Below, piece after piece: positions 28,412-36,073 of a DNA stretch of 64,000 nt. The notes under the pieces are model-generated. The model ran no database searches. It was not told where the DNA came from and saw only the letters and a program-made list of their open reading frames with translations. The stretch comes from JABDEZ01 sp965276955. Lineage in GTDB: Bacteria; Bacteroidota; Bacteroidia; Chitinophagales; Chitinophagaceae. The stretch lies in assembly GCA_965276955.1 (NCBI GenBank), contig CBDIBP010000013.1, forward strand, positions 1-64,000. The letters run 5' to 3'. Position 1 is the first letter of the stretch; each line of letters begins with the position of its first letter. The translations under genes and the position numbers were made by a program.

Positions 28412-28454
28412 GCGCGCAATTTTGTGCGCGCTATAGTAAATACAAGTACGTTTG
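28412..28454 (+). promoter_or_regulatory. Predicted promoter with overlapping palindrome upstream of the prohibitin-like gene
   Basis: TACGTTTG at 28447-28454 fits the -7 element and TTTG at 28421-28424 a -33 element 22 bases upstream. A 7-bp inverted repeat GCGCGCA/TGCGCGC (28412-28418 and 28425-28431) straddles the -33 box. It may be an operator or a weak terminator hairpin for the preceding hydrolase gene. Confidence 0.45.
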
Positions 28455-28479
28455 TATAATAATTTTAACAACTAAGGTT

Positions 28480-29382
28480 ATGGCTTTCATAGTAATAGGC
28501 GTCATTTTATTGATAGCGGGTTTTGTAGTTCGCCGGGTAAATGACCGCATACAAACATTCGGAAAGCCGATAACGTACCTGGGCGGAGCATTGATATTGG
28601 TAGGTGTTATTGCAGCATCGATCGTGCAGGTAGACGCAGGTAATATTGGCATAAGAGTATTGTTTGGTAATGTGCAGCCGTCTGTGCTGCAAAGTGGGTT
28701 GCACATAGTGAACCCATTTATGGAGGTGATACCCGTGGATGTGCGTACGCAAAACTATACTATGAGTGGCGTGCATAATGAAGGCGATAAAGTAGGGGAT
28801 GATGCTATAAGGGTATTAAGCGCCGACGGCCTTGAAGTGACCATTGACCTTACAGTCCTATACCGGGTAGTTCCGGATGCGGCACCTAACCTGTACAAAG
28901 AAACCGGGCTTGACTATAAAGACAAGATAGTGCGCCCCATATCCCGAACCAAGATCAGGGACAATGCTGTCTATTACGATGCTGTTTCGCTATATTCTAC
29001 AAAAAGAGATGAATTTCAGGGGCGTATCTCAAAAACTATCGAGGACGAGTTCAAGAAACGCGGCTTGCTGCTGGAGAACCTGCTGGTGCGTAATATTACC
29101 CTACCTACCTCAGTAAAGAATGCCATAGAAACAAAAATAAATGCAGAACAGGAAGCACAGAAAATGCAATTCGTTTTGCAGAAAGAGCGTCAGGAGGCCG
29201 ACCGTAAACGGGTAGAGGCGCAGGGTATAGCCGATTACCAGCGCATTATTAGCGAAAGCCTTACCGATAAACAACTGCAATATGAGCAGATAAAGACGAT
29301 GAAGGAGCTGGCAGCCTCGCCAAACTCGAAGATGGTGATAATGGGCGGTAAGGGAAACACGCCAATATTACTGCAACAATAA
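28480..29382 (+). CDS. SPFH/prohibitin-family membrane protein
   Basis: A 300-residue stomatin/prohibitin-type protein. Two N-terminal hydrophobic segments (about residues 2-17 and 30-48) anchor it to the membrane. The SPFH domain covers about 50-220 (VDAGNIGIRVLFGNVQPSVL, GLHIVNPFMEVIPVDVRTQNY). A charged coiled-coil tail follows (NAIETKINAEQEAQKMQFVL), typical of prohibitin rings. Such proteins scaffold membrane microdomains or regulate FtsH-type proteolysis; the role here is inferred from family only. It is monocistronic, with its own promoter and terminator. Confidence 0.9.
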   Translation: MAFIVIGVILLIAGFVVRRVNDRIQTFGKPITYLGGALILVGVIAASIVQVDAGNIGIRVLFGNVQPSVLQSGLHIVNPFMEVIPVDVRTQNYTMSGVHNEGDKVGDDAIRVLSADGLEVTIDLTVLYRVVPDAAPNLYKETGLDYKDKIVRPISRTKIRDNAVYYDAVSLYSTKRDEFQGRISKTIEDEFKKRGLLLENLLVRNITLPTSVKNAIETKINAEQEAQKMQFVLQKERQEADRKRVEAQGIADYQRIISESLTDKQLQYEQIKTMKELAASPNSKMVIMGGKGNTPILLQQ

Positions 29383-29388
29383 ATGAGA

Positions 29389-29420
29389 ACGGCCCCACAT
29401 GTGTAGGGCCGTAGTTTTTT
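29389..29420 (+). terminator. Rho-independent terminator after the prohibitin-like gene
   Basis: Stem ACGGCCC (29389-29395) pairs with GGGCCGT (29406-29412), and a run of six T follows at 29415-29420. It lies 7 bases after the stop codon and between convergent genes. Confidence 0.88.
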
Positions 29421-29429
29421 ACTTGGTAC

Positions 29430-30026
29430 TTATTGAATGTATGGTTTCAAAGAATCGAGCGGTGTATCGCCGCTGAAGACCTTTAGCAACCGCCTGTCTT
29501 TATCGTAAATATTGATCTGTGGTAGGCCCTTATAGGTAAACATCTTGCCTATAAGGTTAAGGCTATCGGTACCAACCATCAACGTAGAATATTCATTGGT
29601 ATGGTAGCCGTTGACGAACATGTCCATATACGGCCTCGTAATGGGGGCGGCAACCATTAATACCTTTGTCTTTTTAAAATATTGAATGTGTTTTTCCAGC
29701 AGCTCGGTCATATCCTCACAATGGCCGCAGGTGGGGTTGAAGAACATTACGAACAGGTTACCCTCGTATTTTACATCTTTGTTAGTAATGTAGTGCACCG
29801 GTCCTTTTTTTATGGTCTTGGCAGATGAGTCCTCGGCGTTCTTTAGCTTTTTCTTTTTGTATTCAACTATGGTCTTGGGCATCGTTGTTATTAAGAATGG
29901 CGGCAATAGTGCGCCTATTTCCTGTGGGTTGCTGGTATCAACAAGCGGTTTTTTTTCTTTTAAGGTTTGTGCTAATGACACTTGGGTGGTCAAAAGGCAG
30001 CCAATGATCAGTAAATTGCGTAGCAT
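29430..30026 (-). CDS. Exported thioredoxin-fold (TlpA-like) protein
   Basis: A 198-residue protein with a signal peptide (MLRNLLIIGCLLTTQVSLAQ) and a thioredoxin fold carrying a CGHC active site in FVMFFNPTCGHCEDM, near residue 100. The cis-Pro loop is KGLPQINIYD. An unusual lysine-rich insert (VEYKKKKLKNAEDSSAKTIK) precedes the fold. A periplasmic disulfide reductase or thiol-oxidoreductase role is likely, as in the TlpA/ResA group. It is divergent from rarA and convergent with the prohibitin-like gene. Confidence 0.87.
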   Translation of the reverse strand: MLRNLLIIGCLLTTQVSLAQTLKEKKPLVDTSNPQEIGALLPPFLITTMPKTIVEYKKKKLKNAEDSSAKTIKKGPVHYITNKDVKYEGNLFVMFFNPTCGHCEDMTELLEKHIQYFKKTKVLMVAAPITRPYMDMFVNGYHTNEYSTLMVGTDSLNLIGKMFTYKGLPQINIYDKDRRLLKVFSGDTPLDSLKPYIQ

Positions 30027-30028
30027 AA

Positions 30029-30048
30029 GCTAAATTATGAAATTTAGC
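30029..30048. repeat. 8-bp inverted repeat between divergent thioredoxin-like gene and rarA
   Basis: GCTAAATT (30029-30036) and AATTTAGC (30041-30048) form a perfect inverted repeat with a 4-base spacer in the 39-base divergent intergenic region. It lies 2 bases from one start codon and 17 from the other. It could be an operator; no binding protein is suggested by sequence. Confidence 0.45.
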
Positions 30049-30065
30049 ATTACAAACGGTTCATA

Positions 30066-31337
30066 ATGCCCACATCATCCCATATACCATTAGCAGAGCG
30101 CATGCGGCCCCATACGCTCGACGAATTCATAGGGCAGGAGCACCTCGTAGGGCCGGGCAAGGTGCTGGAACAAATGATACATAGCCATAAAGCGCACAGT
30201 ATCATTTTCTGGGGGCCTCCCGGTGTTGGCAAAACAACTCTTGCACAGATCATAGCACATGCGCTTTCCATACCTATTTTTACCCTTAGCGCTATAGACA
30301 GTGGGGTAAAGGACGTGCGGGCTGTGATAGAAACAGCCCGCAAGGCTGGGCACGCATTGTTGTTCATAGATGAGATACACCGGTTCAACAAAGCGCAGCA
30401 GGATAGTTTGCTGGGGGCTGTGGAAAAAGGTATCATCACACTTATAGGTGCTACTACAGAAAATCCTTCGTTCGAGGTAATAGGGGCCTTGCTGAGCCGT
30501 TGCCAGGTATACATATTGAAACCATTTACAGAAGAGCACTTAATGGCTGTAGTGGAGCACGCCATGGAAAAGGATGAGTGGCTGAAACAAAAAGGGGTAA
30601 CTATAAAAGAGTGGGCAGCACTACTGCAACTGAGCGGTGGTGATGCGCGTAAATTGCTTAATCTTTTAGAACTGGTAGTTGCATCACTTCCCCCCGATAG
30701 TAAAGAGATCACAAACGATATAGTACAAGACATAGTGCAGCATAAGGCAGCGCTATACGATAAGACAGGCGAGCAGCACTACGATATCATTTCAGCATTC
30801 ATAAAATCGATAAGAGGTAGTGACCCTAATGCTGCTGTATACTGGCTGGCGCGCATGATAGAGGGTGGGGAAGACCCAAAATTCATAGCCCGCAGAATGC
30901 TGATATTGGCCAGTGAAGATATAGGGAATGCCAATCCTAATGCGCTATTGCTGGCTACCAGCTGTTTCCAGGCCATAGATGTGATAGGGTACCCGGAATG
31001 CCGTATCATACTTTCGCAAACAGTAACTTACCTGGCATCCTCGCCCAAAAGCAATGCGGCATACAAAGCTATTGGTGCGGCGCAAGCCCTGGTGAGCAAG
31101 ACCGGCGACCTGCCAGTGCCACTACACATACGTAATGCCCCTACCAGCCTTATGAAAAAACTGGATTATGGTAAAGGTTACCAGTATGCCCATGATTTTG
31201 AAGGAAATTTTGTGAATCAGGAATTCATGCCCGATGAGATAGCCGGTACAAAACTATATGACCCAGCAAAAAATGCCGCTGAAGACAGGCTAAGAGATTA
31301 TTTAAAATGGTGCTGGAAAGAAAAATATGGATATTAG
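30066..31337 (+). CDS. rarA: Replication-associated recombination protein A (AAA ATPase)
   Basis: A clamp-loader-like AAA+ ATPase (MgsA/Mgs1/WRNIP1 family) acting at stalled replication forks. The 423 residues show PLAERMRPHTLDEFIGQEH at the N-terminus, Walker A GPPGVGKTT, Walker B LLFIDEIHRFNKAQQD, sensor IGATTENPSFEV and the C-terminal tetramerisation region (IKSIRGSDPNAAVYWLARM, LASEDIGNANPNAL). Length and motifs are normal. It begins 39 bases from the divergent thioredoxin-like gene. Confidence 0.96.
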   Translation: MPTSSHIPLAERMRPHTLDEFIGQEHLVGPGKVLEQMIHSHKAHSIIFWGPPGVGKTTLAQIIAHALSIPIFTLSAIDSGVKDVRAVIETARKAGHALLFIDEIHRFNKAQQDSLLGAVEKGIITLIGATTENPSFEVIGALLSRCQVYILKPFTEEHLMAVVEHAMEKDEWLKQKGVTIKEWAALLQLSGGDARKLLNLLELVVASLPPDSKEITNDIVQDIVQHKAALYDKTGEQHYDIISAFIKSIRGSDPNAAVYWLARMIEGGEDPKFIARRMLILASEDIGNANPNALLLATSCFQAIDVIGYPECRIILSQTVTYLASSPKSNAAYKAIGAAQALVSKTGDLPVPLHIRNAPTSLMKKLDYGKGYQYAHDFEGNFVNQEFMPDEIAGTKLYDPAKNAAEDRLRDYLKWCWKEKYGY

Positions 31338-31342
31338 ATTTG
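31335..31342 (+). promoter_or_regulatory. Predicted -7 element upstream of glutaminyl cyclase gene
   Basis: TAGATTTG followed by CA, overlapping the rarA stop codon, fits TAnnTTTG and the extended TAnnTTTGCA form seen elsewhere in this window. It would give a leader of roughly 38 bases. No convincing -33 TTTG is present. Confidence 0.4.
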
Positions 31343-31385
31343 CACCGTCATTTCATTTTTTTGATCTTCAGAGACCCTGTTCTAT

Positions 31386-32216
31386 ATGAAAAAAAGCCTT
31401 TTAATAGCGGTTTGTGTAAGTGTTGCGTTTACAGCCTGTGGTCCTGGCGGTAATAAAAGCAAAACAGAAGGAGCTGAGGATGTGGTTACAAGTTCACTTA
31501 CCCCAAAGGTCATTAACTACCAGTTAATCAATGTTTTTCCTCACGATTCCACTTGCTTTACGGAGGGCTTGGAATATGTAAATGGGCAATTGTACGAAAG
31601 TGCAGGCCAGTACGGAACTTCAGACATCCGGAAAACAGACCTGCAAACAGGGAGAGTTATAAAGCGGACGGAGATGGAGCATAAATATTTTGGAGAAGGC
31701 ATAACTGTATTGAACGGGAAAGCATACCAACTTACTTACAGGGAGCAGACCGGTTTTATATACGATGCCGCTACTTTGAAACAACTGGACAAGTTTAGCT
31801 TTACAAGCGAGGGGTGGGGGATGACAAACGACGGTCGTAACCTGATATATAGTGATGGTACCAACATTATCCGCTACATGGACCCCTCTACAATGAAGCA
31901 GTTAAAGGACCTTGCTGTAAGCGATGAGCATGGGCCAGTAAACAACATAAACGAACTGGAATTCATAAGAGGTAGCATCTATGCCAATCAGTGGCAAACA
32001 GACCGGATATTGAAAATTGACACAGGCACAGGTAGAGTAGTGGCACGTGCAGACCTAAGCAGCCTGAGGGGCACGGTGGGTATACCACCCATCAGCAATA
32101 GCTCGCCCAAAGGGCCAGAAGTGCTGAATGGTATAGCCTATGACGCGGCTGCGAACAGGATATTTGTAACTGGTAAATACTGGCCTAAACTGCTGGAAAT
32201 AAAACTGGATAATTAG
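31386..32216 (+). CDS. Glutaminyl-peptide cyclotransferase lipoprotein
   Basis: A plant-type glutaminyl cyclase (five-bladed propeller family), which forms pyroglutamate at protein N-termini. The lipobox VAFTAC gives a lipoprotein with Cys at about residue 19. The catalytic domain has HDSTCFTEGLEYVNGQLYESAGQYG, FGEGITVLNGKAYQLTYRE and the C-terminal LNGIAYDAAANRIFVTGKYWP. Exported proteins that begin with Gln after signal-peptide cleavage are common in Bacteroidota, and several genes here (for example the LysM and metalloprotease precursors) are predicted to be cut before Gln. The gene ends 1 base before the convergent CAP-domain gene. Confidence 0.92.
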   Translation: MKKSLLIAVCVSVAFTACGPGGNKSKTEGAEDVVTSSLTPKVINYQLINVFPHDSTCFTEGLEYVNGQLYESAGQYGTSDIRKTDLQTGRVIKRTEMEHKYFGEGITVLNGKAYQLTYREQTGFIYDAATLKQLDKFSFTSEGWGMTNDGRNLIYSDGTNIIRYMDPSTMKQLKDLAVSDEHGPVNNINELEFIRGSIYANQWQTDRILKIDTGTGRVVARADLSSLRGTVGIPPISNSSPKGPEVLNGIAYDAAANRIFVTGKYWPKLLEIKLDN

Positions 32217-32217
32217 C

Positions 32218-32682
32218 TTATTTATTCAGTATGAATATTTGGGTAAAGTATAATTTGCCATCCCTGCTTTGTGCTAAACCTATGCCCGTTAGTGTATAGT
32301 TCCCTTCTATATTCTTTCTGTGGCCGGGGCTGTGCAACCATATATCCACAGCTTCTTTAGCGGTTTTTGCCCCCTCCAGCACGTTCTCTGCAGAAGCATG
32401 TGATGGCCGTATCTGTTTCATGATGCGCCCCATACGTTCATCAAAACCGTCGTGACCGAAAGGTATTCGCCCTTTGGCCATATTCTTGCTGTGTTGCGCG
32501 GCCTCATCTTCTATTATTTCATTGGTCTTAAGGGCTTGTAAACCCATACTGGTACGGTGCTGGTTGACATAGTGCAGCACCTCTTCTTTTAGATCTTCCT
32601 GACCACTTTGTGCATGGGCATATGCACTGACCAAAACCATTGTGACCAACAATATTGCAAAAAAAGAGCGCTTCATTTTCAT
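32218..32682 (-). CDS. Secreted CAP-domain (SCP/YkwD-like) protein
   Basis: A 154-residue exported protein: signal peptide MKMKRSFFAILLVTMVLVSAYAHA, then a single CAP domain with VLHYVNQHRTSMGLQAL, AAQHSKNMA, the conserved SAENVLEG and WLHSPGHRKNIEGNYTLTGIG. CAP residues His (AQHS), Glu (AEN) and His (PGHR) are retained. The function of bacterial CAP proteins is not well defined. It stands alone on its strand, downstream of the TonB-like pair. Confidence 0.9.
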   Translation of the reverse strand: MKMKRSFFAILLVTMVLVSAYAHAQSGQEDLKEEVLHYVNQHRTSMGLQALKTNEIIEDEAAQHSKNMAKGRIPFGHDGFDERMGRIMKQIRPSHASAENVLEGAKTAKEAVDIWLHSPGHRKNIEGNYTLTGIGLAQSRDGKLYFTQIFILNK

Positions 32683-32739
32683 AAAAATTGGTATTTATAT
32701 ACTCCGTGCAAGAATGATACCGCATTTATAAAATGGCAA

Positions 32740-32766
32740 GCCCCAAAAGCAAATTGCTTTTGGGGC
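32740..32766 (-). terminator. Hairpin between the TonB-like pair and the CAP gene
   Basis: A 12-bp perfect stem (arm GCCCCAAAAGCA) with a 3-base loop lies downstream of the minus-strand TonB-like genes. Only a weak T-rich stretch follows on the minus strand, so termination is likely but not certain. Confidence 0.6.
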
Positions 32767-32844
32767 AGGTAAGAAATACGTTGTTGGTATTCTTGATAGT
32801 GGTTCACAACTGGTATGCCGCTAATAATAGCAGCAATAGGTTCA

Positions 32845-33171
32845 TTACTTTTCTTTGGGTGGAAGGCGAAAAGAGATAGGCTGGGTGAAATATACTTTTA
32901 CAGGTTTGTTATTTTGCCTGCCTGGCTTCCAATTGGGCATTTCGCTGATAACCGCCTTTGCTACACTATCGAGGGACGGGTATACCGATTTGACTATAAC
33001 AACGTCGGTAACCGACCCATCCTCGTTCACTACGAATCTTACTATTGCCCGGCCTTCTTTGTCTGCGTCAATAGCATCCTTGGGGTAGTGAATATGGCTG
33101 GACAAGTATGCGCCCATATCTATACTTGGCATAGCCATCTGCTCTACAAACTGGAAGATATTGCCACCCAT
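32845..33171 (-). CDS. TonB C-terminal domain protein, second of a tandem pair
   Basis: About 108 residues forming one TonB C-terminal domain (DMGAYLSSHIHYPKDA, EGRAIVRFVVNEDGSVTDVVI, KPVKVYFTQPISF). The start ATG at 33171 shares its A with the TGA stop of the upstream gene (TGATG), a GTG at 33174 being an alternative. It has no signal peptide of its own, which is odd for a domain that works in the periplasm. It may be translated by coupling, or the two genes may be one two-domain protein split by a frameshift. It is highly similar to its neighbour (FVVNEDG, YPSLDS, EMPxWKP), showing tandem duplication. Confidence 0.75.
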   Translation of the reverse strand: MGGNIFQFVEQMAMPSIDMGAYLSSHIHYPKDAIDADKEGRAIVRFVVNEDGSVTDVVIVKSVYPSLDSVAKAVISEMPNWKPGRQNNKPVKVYFTQPISFRLPPKEK

Positions 33172-33581
33172 CACTGTTTGATCGGCACCTGTTTGGATTC
33201 ACTTAATTTAAATTCGATAGGCATCGTAAAATAATACTTTACAGCCCTGCCGTCACTTCTAGCAGGCTTCCATGCTGGCATTTCCCCCACTACTCTTACC
33301 GCTTCACTATCCAGCGATGGATATAATGGCTTTATCACCTCAATATTGCTAATGGCACCATCTTCATTAACAACAAACCGCAAAAATACACGCCCCTCTT
33401 TGCCGTTTTGCCTTGCATTTTCCGGGTATTTCAAATGGGTTGACAGATATTTAGCCATGTCAAATTTAGGTTCTGGGATTTGCTGTACGTAAGAGTATTT
33501 AACCGTATCTGTAGTTTTGCTTTGGGCAAACACACAATTGCACTGAAACACGGCAATTAACAGAAAAATATATTTTCTCAT
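33171..33581 (-). CDS. Exported TonB C-terminal domain protein, first of a tandem pair
   Basis: The ATG at 33581 opens on a signal peptide (MRKYIFLLIAVFQCNCVFAQ), so I prefer it over 33617. One TonB C-terminal domain follows (FDMAKYLSTHLKYPENARQNG, GRVFLRFVVNEDGAISNIEV, KPLYPSLDSEAVRVVGEM, FTMPIEFKL). No transmembrane proline-rich TonB stalk is present, so it is a stand-alone periplasmic TonB_C protein of the kind common in Bacteroidota, not a canonical TonB. It overlaps the start of the second copy by one base. Confidence 0.83.
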   Translation of the reverse strand: MRKYIFLLIAVFQCNCVFAQSKTTDTVKYSYVQQIPEPKFDMAKYLSTHLKYPENARQNGKEGRVFLRFVVNEDGAISNIEVIKPLYPSLDSEAVRVVGEMPAWKPARSDGRAVKYYFTMPIEFKLSESKQVPIKQ

Positions 33582-33823
33582 TTTTATTGATAAATATGTG
33601 GTGTGATCGTTCTGCACGAAAGTAATGTTTTAGCGATGATCCTAATGTTAAGCGGCAGATGTCGTGCCGGCTGTGTTTGCTATTCCTTTTTTTCTGCACG
33701 TGGCTTTGGAACTAGCTATAGGGCAGGGAAGGTGCCGTGGTGGCTCTATAGGGAGGGATTCCGATGGCATAAAAATAAAACGGCGGGCACAAAAAAATAG
33801 AGGTATAGAATAGATAAAAATCG

Positions 33824-33831
33824 TACATTTG
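33824..33831 (+). promoter_or_regulatory. Distal predicted -7 element upstream of rpsJ
   Basis: TACATTTG followed by CAATCC fits the -7 consensus and resembles the proximal rpsJ element and the one upstream of rplX. No good -33 TTTG lies at the expected distance. It would give a leader of about 160 bases. Confidence 0.35.
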
Positions 33832-33927
33832 CAATCCTTTTTCAAGACAGGGCAGCATTACAAGTAGCGAAAAATCAGGGGTAGTTTTATTGCAAGCAAA
33901 ATAAAATTAAAAAAAGCTTAAAATAAT

Positions 33928-33957
33928 TTTGCCGATCCAAAAAACTCATTACCTTTG
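33928..33957 (+). promoter_or_regulatory. Predicted main promoter of the S10-spc operon
   Basis: TTTG at 33928-33931 and TACCTTTG at 33950-33957, 18 bases apart, match the Bacteroidota -33/-7 pattern. Transcription would begin near 33963, giving a leader of about 35 bases before the rpsJ ATG at 33998. Confidence 0.75.
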
Positions 33958-33997
33958 CAGTCCCAAATTTTACGGGTTTAGAAGTTATTTAATAAGT

Positions 33998-34303
33998 ATG
34001 TCACAGCGTATCAGAATAAAGCTAAAATCTTACGACCACAATCTGGTGGATAAGTCAGCAGAGAAGATCGTTAAGACTGTGCGCAATACAGGAGCAGTGG
34101 TCACAGGCCCTATTCCGTTGCCAACAGAGAAGAAGATCTTTACCGTATTGCGCTCACCGCACGTTAACAAAAAGTCTCGTGAGCAATTTCAGTTGTGCAC
34201 CCACAAGCGCCTTCTGGATATATACACATCTTCATCTCGTACAGTCGATGCACTTTCGAAGCTAGACCTGCCAAGTGGCGTAGAGGTAGAAATTAAGGCC
34301 TAA
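33998..34303 (+). CDS. rpsJ: 30S ribosomal protein S10
   Basis: uS10, 101 residues from the ATG at 33998 (SQRIRIKLKSYDHNLVDKSA); the reading frame is open further upstream, but those residues do not belong to the family. The conserved RSPHVNKKSREQFQ loop and the C-terminal LPSGVEVEIKA are present. It is the first gene of the cluster; str-operon genes (rpsL, rpsG, fusA), which often precede it, are absent here. Confidence 0.97.
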   Translation: MSQRIRIKLKSYDHNLVDKSAEKIVKTVRNTGAVVTGPIPLPTEKKIFTVLRSPHVNKKSREQFQLCTHKRLLDIYTSSSRTVDALSKLDLPSGVEVEIKA

Positions 34304-34435
34304 CCATAGCCGCCTAAGCTTGTAATAGCCTGGCAAAATGGAGTAAAATTTGGCTCTTTATAAAATTGATTGAAAATGGCTGATCCCGCACCGCTCCAAA
34401 ACGGTATCCGGGCGCTCAGCTCAAATATACTAATA

Positions 34436-35053
34436 ATGAAAGGTATAATTGGTAAAAAGATCGGCATGACCAGCATTTTTGAGCCGAATGGCAAGCAGAC
34501 CGCTTGTACCATCATCGAAGCTGGACCTTGTACTGTTATCCAAAAGAAAACTGAGGATATCGACGGGTATACTGCACTACAGATCGCTTTTGGCGAAGCA
34601 AAGGAAAAAAATACGCCAAAAGCACAGATCAATCACTTCGCTAAGGCAAGCACTACGCCTAAGTCTGTAGTAAAGGAATTACGTAACTGTTCCATTGATA
34701 AACAAATAGGGGAAGCAATAACTTGTGAAATATTTACTGAAGGTGAAAAGGTCAGCGTGATCGGCACCACAAAAGGTAAAGGTTTCCAGGGTGTTGTAAA
34801 ACGTCACGGCTTTAGCGGTGTGGGCGAAGCTACGCACGGTCAGCACGATCGTCAGCGCGCACCTGGGTCAATAGGTGGTTCATCTTATCCAAGTCGTGTA
34901 TTCAAAGGCATGCGTATGGCAGGCCGTATGGGTGGCGACAGGGTGAAGATAAAAGCTTTACGTGTAGTTAAAATATTCCCTGAACAGAATTACATATTAG
35001 TTAGTGGTTCAGTTCCAGGTCATAACGGATCTATTGTTTTAATTCAGAATTAA
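34436..35053 (+). CDS. rplC: 50S ribosomal protein L3
   Basis: uL3, 205 residues starting MKGIIGKKIGMTSIFEPNG at 34436. The frame is open 22 codons upstream (a TTG at 34370) but that stretch is not part of L3. It contains the central GKGFQGVVKRHGF region, GQHDRQRAPGSIGGSSYPSR at the modified-Gln loop, and GRMGGDRVK. A 132-base spacer separates it from rpsJ, longer than most in the cluster. Confidence 0.97.
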   Translation: MKGIIGKKIGMTSIFEPNGKQTACTIIEAGPCTVIQKKTEDIDGYTALQIAFGEAKEKNTPKAQINHFAKASTTPKSVVKELRNCSIDKQIGEAITCEIFTEGEKVSVIGTTKGKGFQGVVKRHGFSGVGEATHGQHDRQRAPGSIGGSSYPSRVFKGMRMAGRMGGDRVKIKALRVVKIFPEQNYILVSGSVPGHNGSIVLIQN

Positions 35054-35060
35054 TTGAGTC

Positions 35061-35702
35061 ATGCAAGTTGACATTTTAAATAATAAAGGCGAAAAGACCG
35101 GTCGTACAGTACAGCTTCCGGAAGATGTTTTCAACATCGAACCGAATGATCATTGTATTTACCTTGCGGTAAAACAACATCAGGCGGCTCAACGCCAGGG
35201 TACAAGCAAAACCAAAGGCCGTGCTGAAGTACAGGGTTCTTCAAAGAAACTGCACAAACAGAAAGGTACCGGTGGTTCACGTAAGGGTAACCTGCGTAAC
35301 CCGCTTTACAAAGGTGGTGGTACTATATTTGGCCCTAAGCCGCACCTTTATGGTGGTAAGCTGAACCGTAAGGTGAAGGACCTGGCTAAAATATCTGCAC
35401 TGGTGCACAAAGCACGCGCTAATAAAATAGTGGTTGTAGAAGATTTTTTAATGGAAGCGCCCAAAACTAAAGAATTCTCAACGATTCTTAATGCACTGCG
35501 CGGTACCAACAGGAAATCGCTGATAGTACTGGCCGATCATAATGATAACGTGTACCTGAGTGGCAGGAACCTGCAGGATAACAAAACAGTTATACTGAGC
35601 GATATGAATACTTACGACCTGGTAAATGCATCAGTAGTGATATTCACAGAAACAGCAGCAGGTATGTTCAGCGAAGAAGAAGCTGAGGTAGCGGAAGCAT
35701 AA
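35061..35702 (+). CDS. rplD: 50S ribosomal protein L4
   Basis: uL4, 213 residues. The extended internal loop that lines the exit tunnel is present (KLHKQKGTGGSRKGNLRNPL followed by GGGTIFGPKPHLYG), with the globular C-terminal part ending in a short acidic tail (SEEEAEVAEA). It starts 7 bases after rplC. L4 autoregulates S10 operons in some bacteria, but no matching leader structure is evident here. Confidence 0.97.
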   Translation: MQVDILNNKGEKTGRTVQLPEDVFNIEPNDHCIYLAVKQHQAAQRQGTSKTKGRAEVQGSSKKLHKQKGTGGSRKGNLRNPLYKGGGTIFGPKPHLYGGKLNRKVKDLAKISALVHKARANKIVVVEDFLMEAPKTKEFSTILNALRGTNRKSLIVLADHNDNVYLSGRNLQDNKTVILSDMNTYDLVNASVVIFTETAAGMFSEEEAEVAEA

Positions 35703-35751
35703 TAAAAATTGGGATAAAGAATATCCATTTTACAATATAAAATAGGTAACA

Positions 35752-36036
35752 ATGAAACTTACAGATGTGTTGGTAAGGCCGGTGATAACCGAAAAGGTAA
35801 ATAGCCAGATGGAGAAAAGCGGCCGTTACACGTTCGTAGTAGGCAAGTTTGCAAACAAGCTGGAAATTAAAAAAGCTGTAGAAGAGTTTTACGGTGTGAA
35901 GGTAGCAGAGGTGAACACAGCTGTAGTACCGGCAAAGAACAAAACCCGCTACACTAAAGCCGGCTTCCTGTCAGGTCGCAAGCCTTCTTACAAAAAGGCT
36001 ATTGTACCCTTACACTGGCAACCGGAGAATCGATAG
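35752..36036 (+). CDS. rplW: 50S ribosomal protein L23
   Basis: uL23, 94 residues, located at the tunnel exit where trigger factor and SRP dock. Typical start LTDVLVRPVITEKVNSQMEK and the VKVAEVNTAVVPAKNK stretch are present. Normal length; about 50 bases after rplD and 37 before rplB. Confidence 0.96.
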   Translation: MKLTDVLVRPVITEKVNSQMEKSGRYTFVVGKFANKLEIKKAVEEFYGVKVAEVNTAVVPAKNKTRYTKAGFLSGRKPSYKKAIVPLHWQPENR

Positions 36037-36073
36037 ATTTATTTACAATGTAGATCTGAAAAAAAACTAGAAA

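Larger units (their letters stand above)
33582..33997. other. Intergenic leader region before the ribosomal cluster
   Basis: About 415 bases between the divergent TonB-like gene and rpsJ. I see no convincing gene. The last 180 bases are very AT-rich and contain two TAnnTTTG elements (listed separately) that should drive the ribosomal operon. No recognisable riboswitch or ribosomal-protein leader structure is evident. Confidence 0.6.

Noticed and set aside
33603..33800. 65-codon plus-strand open frame before the ribosomal cluster
   Set aside because: Lies in the upstream region of the TonB-like gene, no family resemblance, unusual composition and opposite strand to the neighbour; most likely chance.
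34370..34435. N-terminal extension of L3 from a TTG start
   Set aside because: Extra 22 residues are not conserved in L3; MKGIIGKKIGMT is the standard start.
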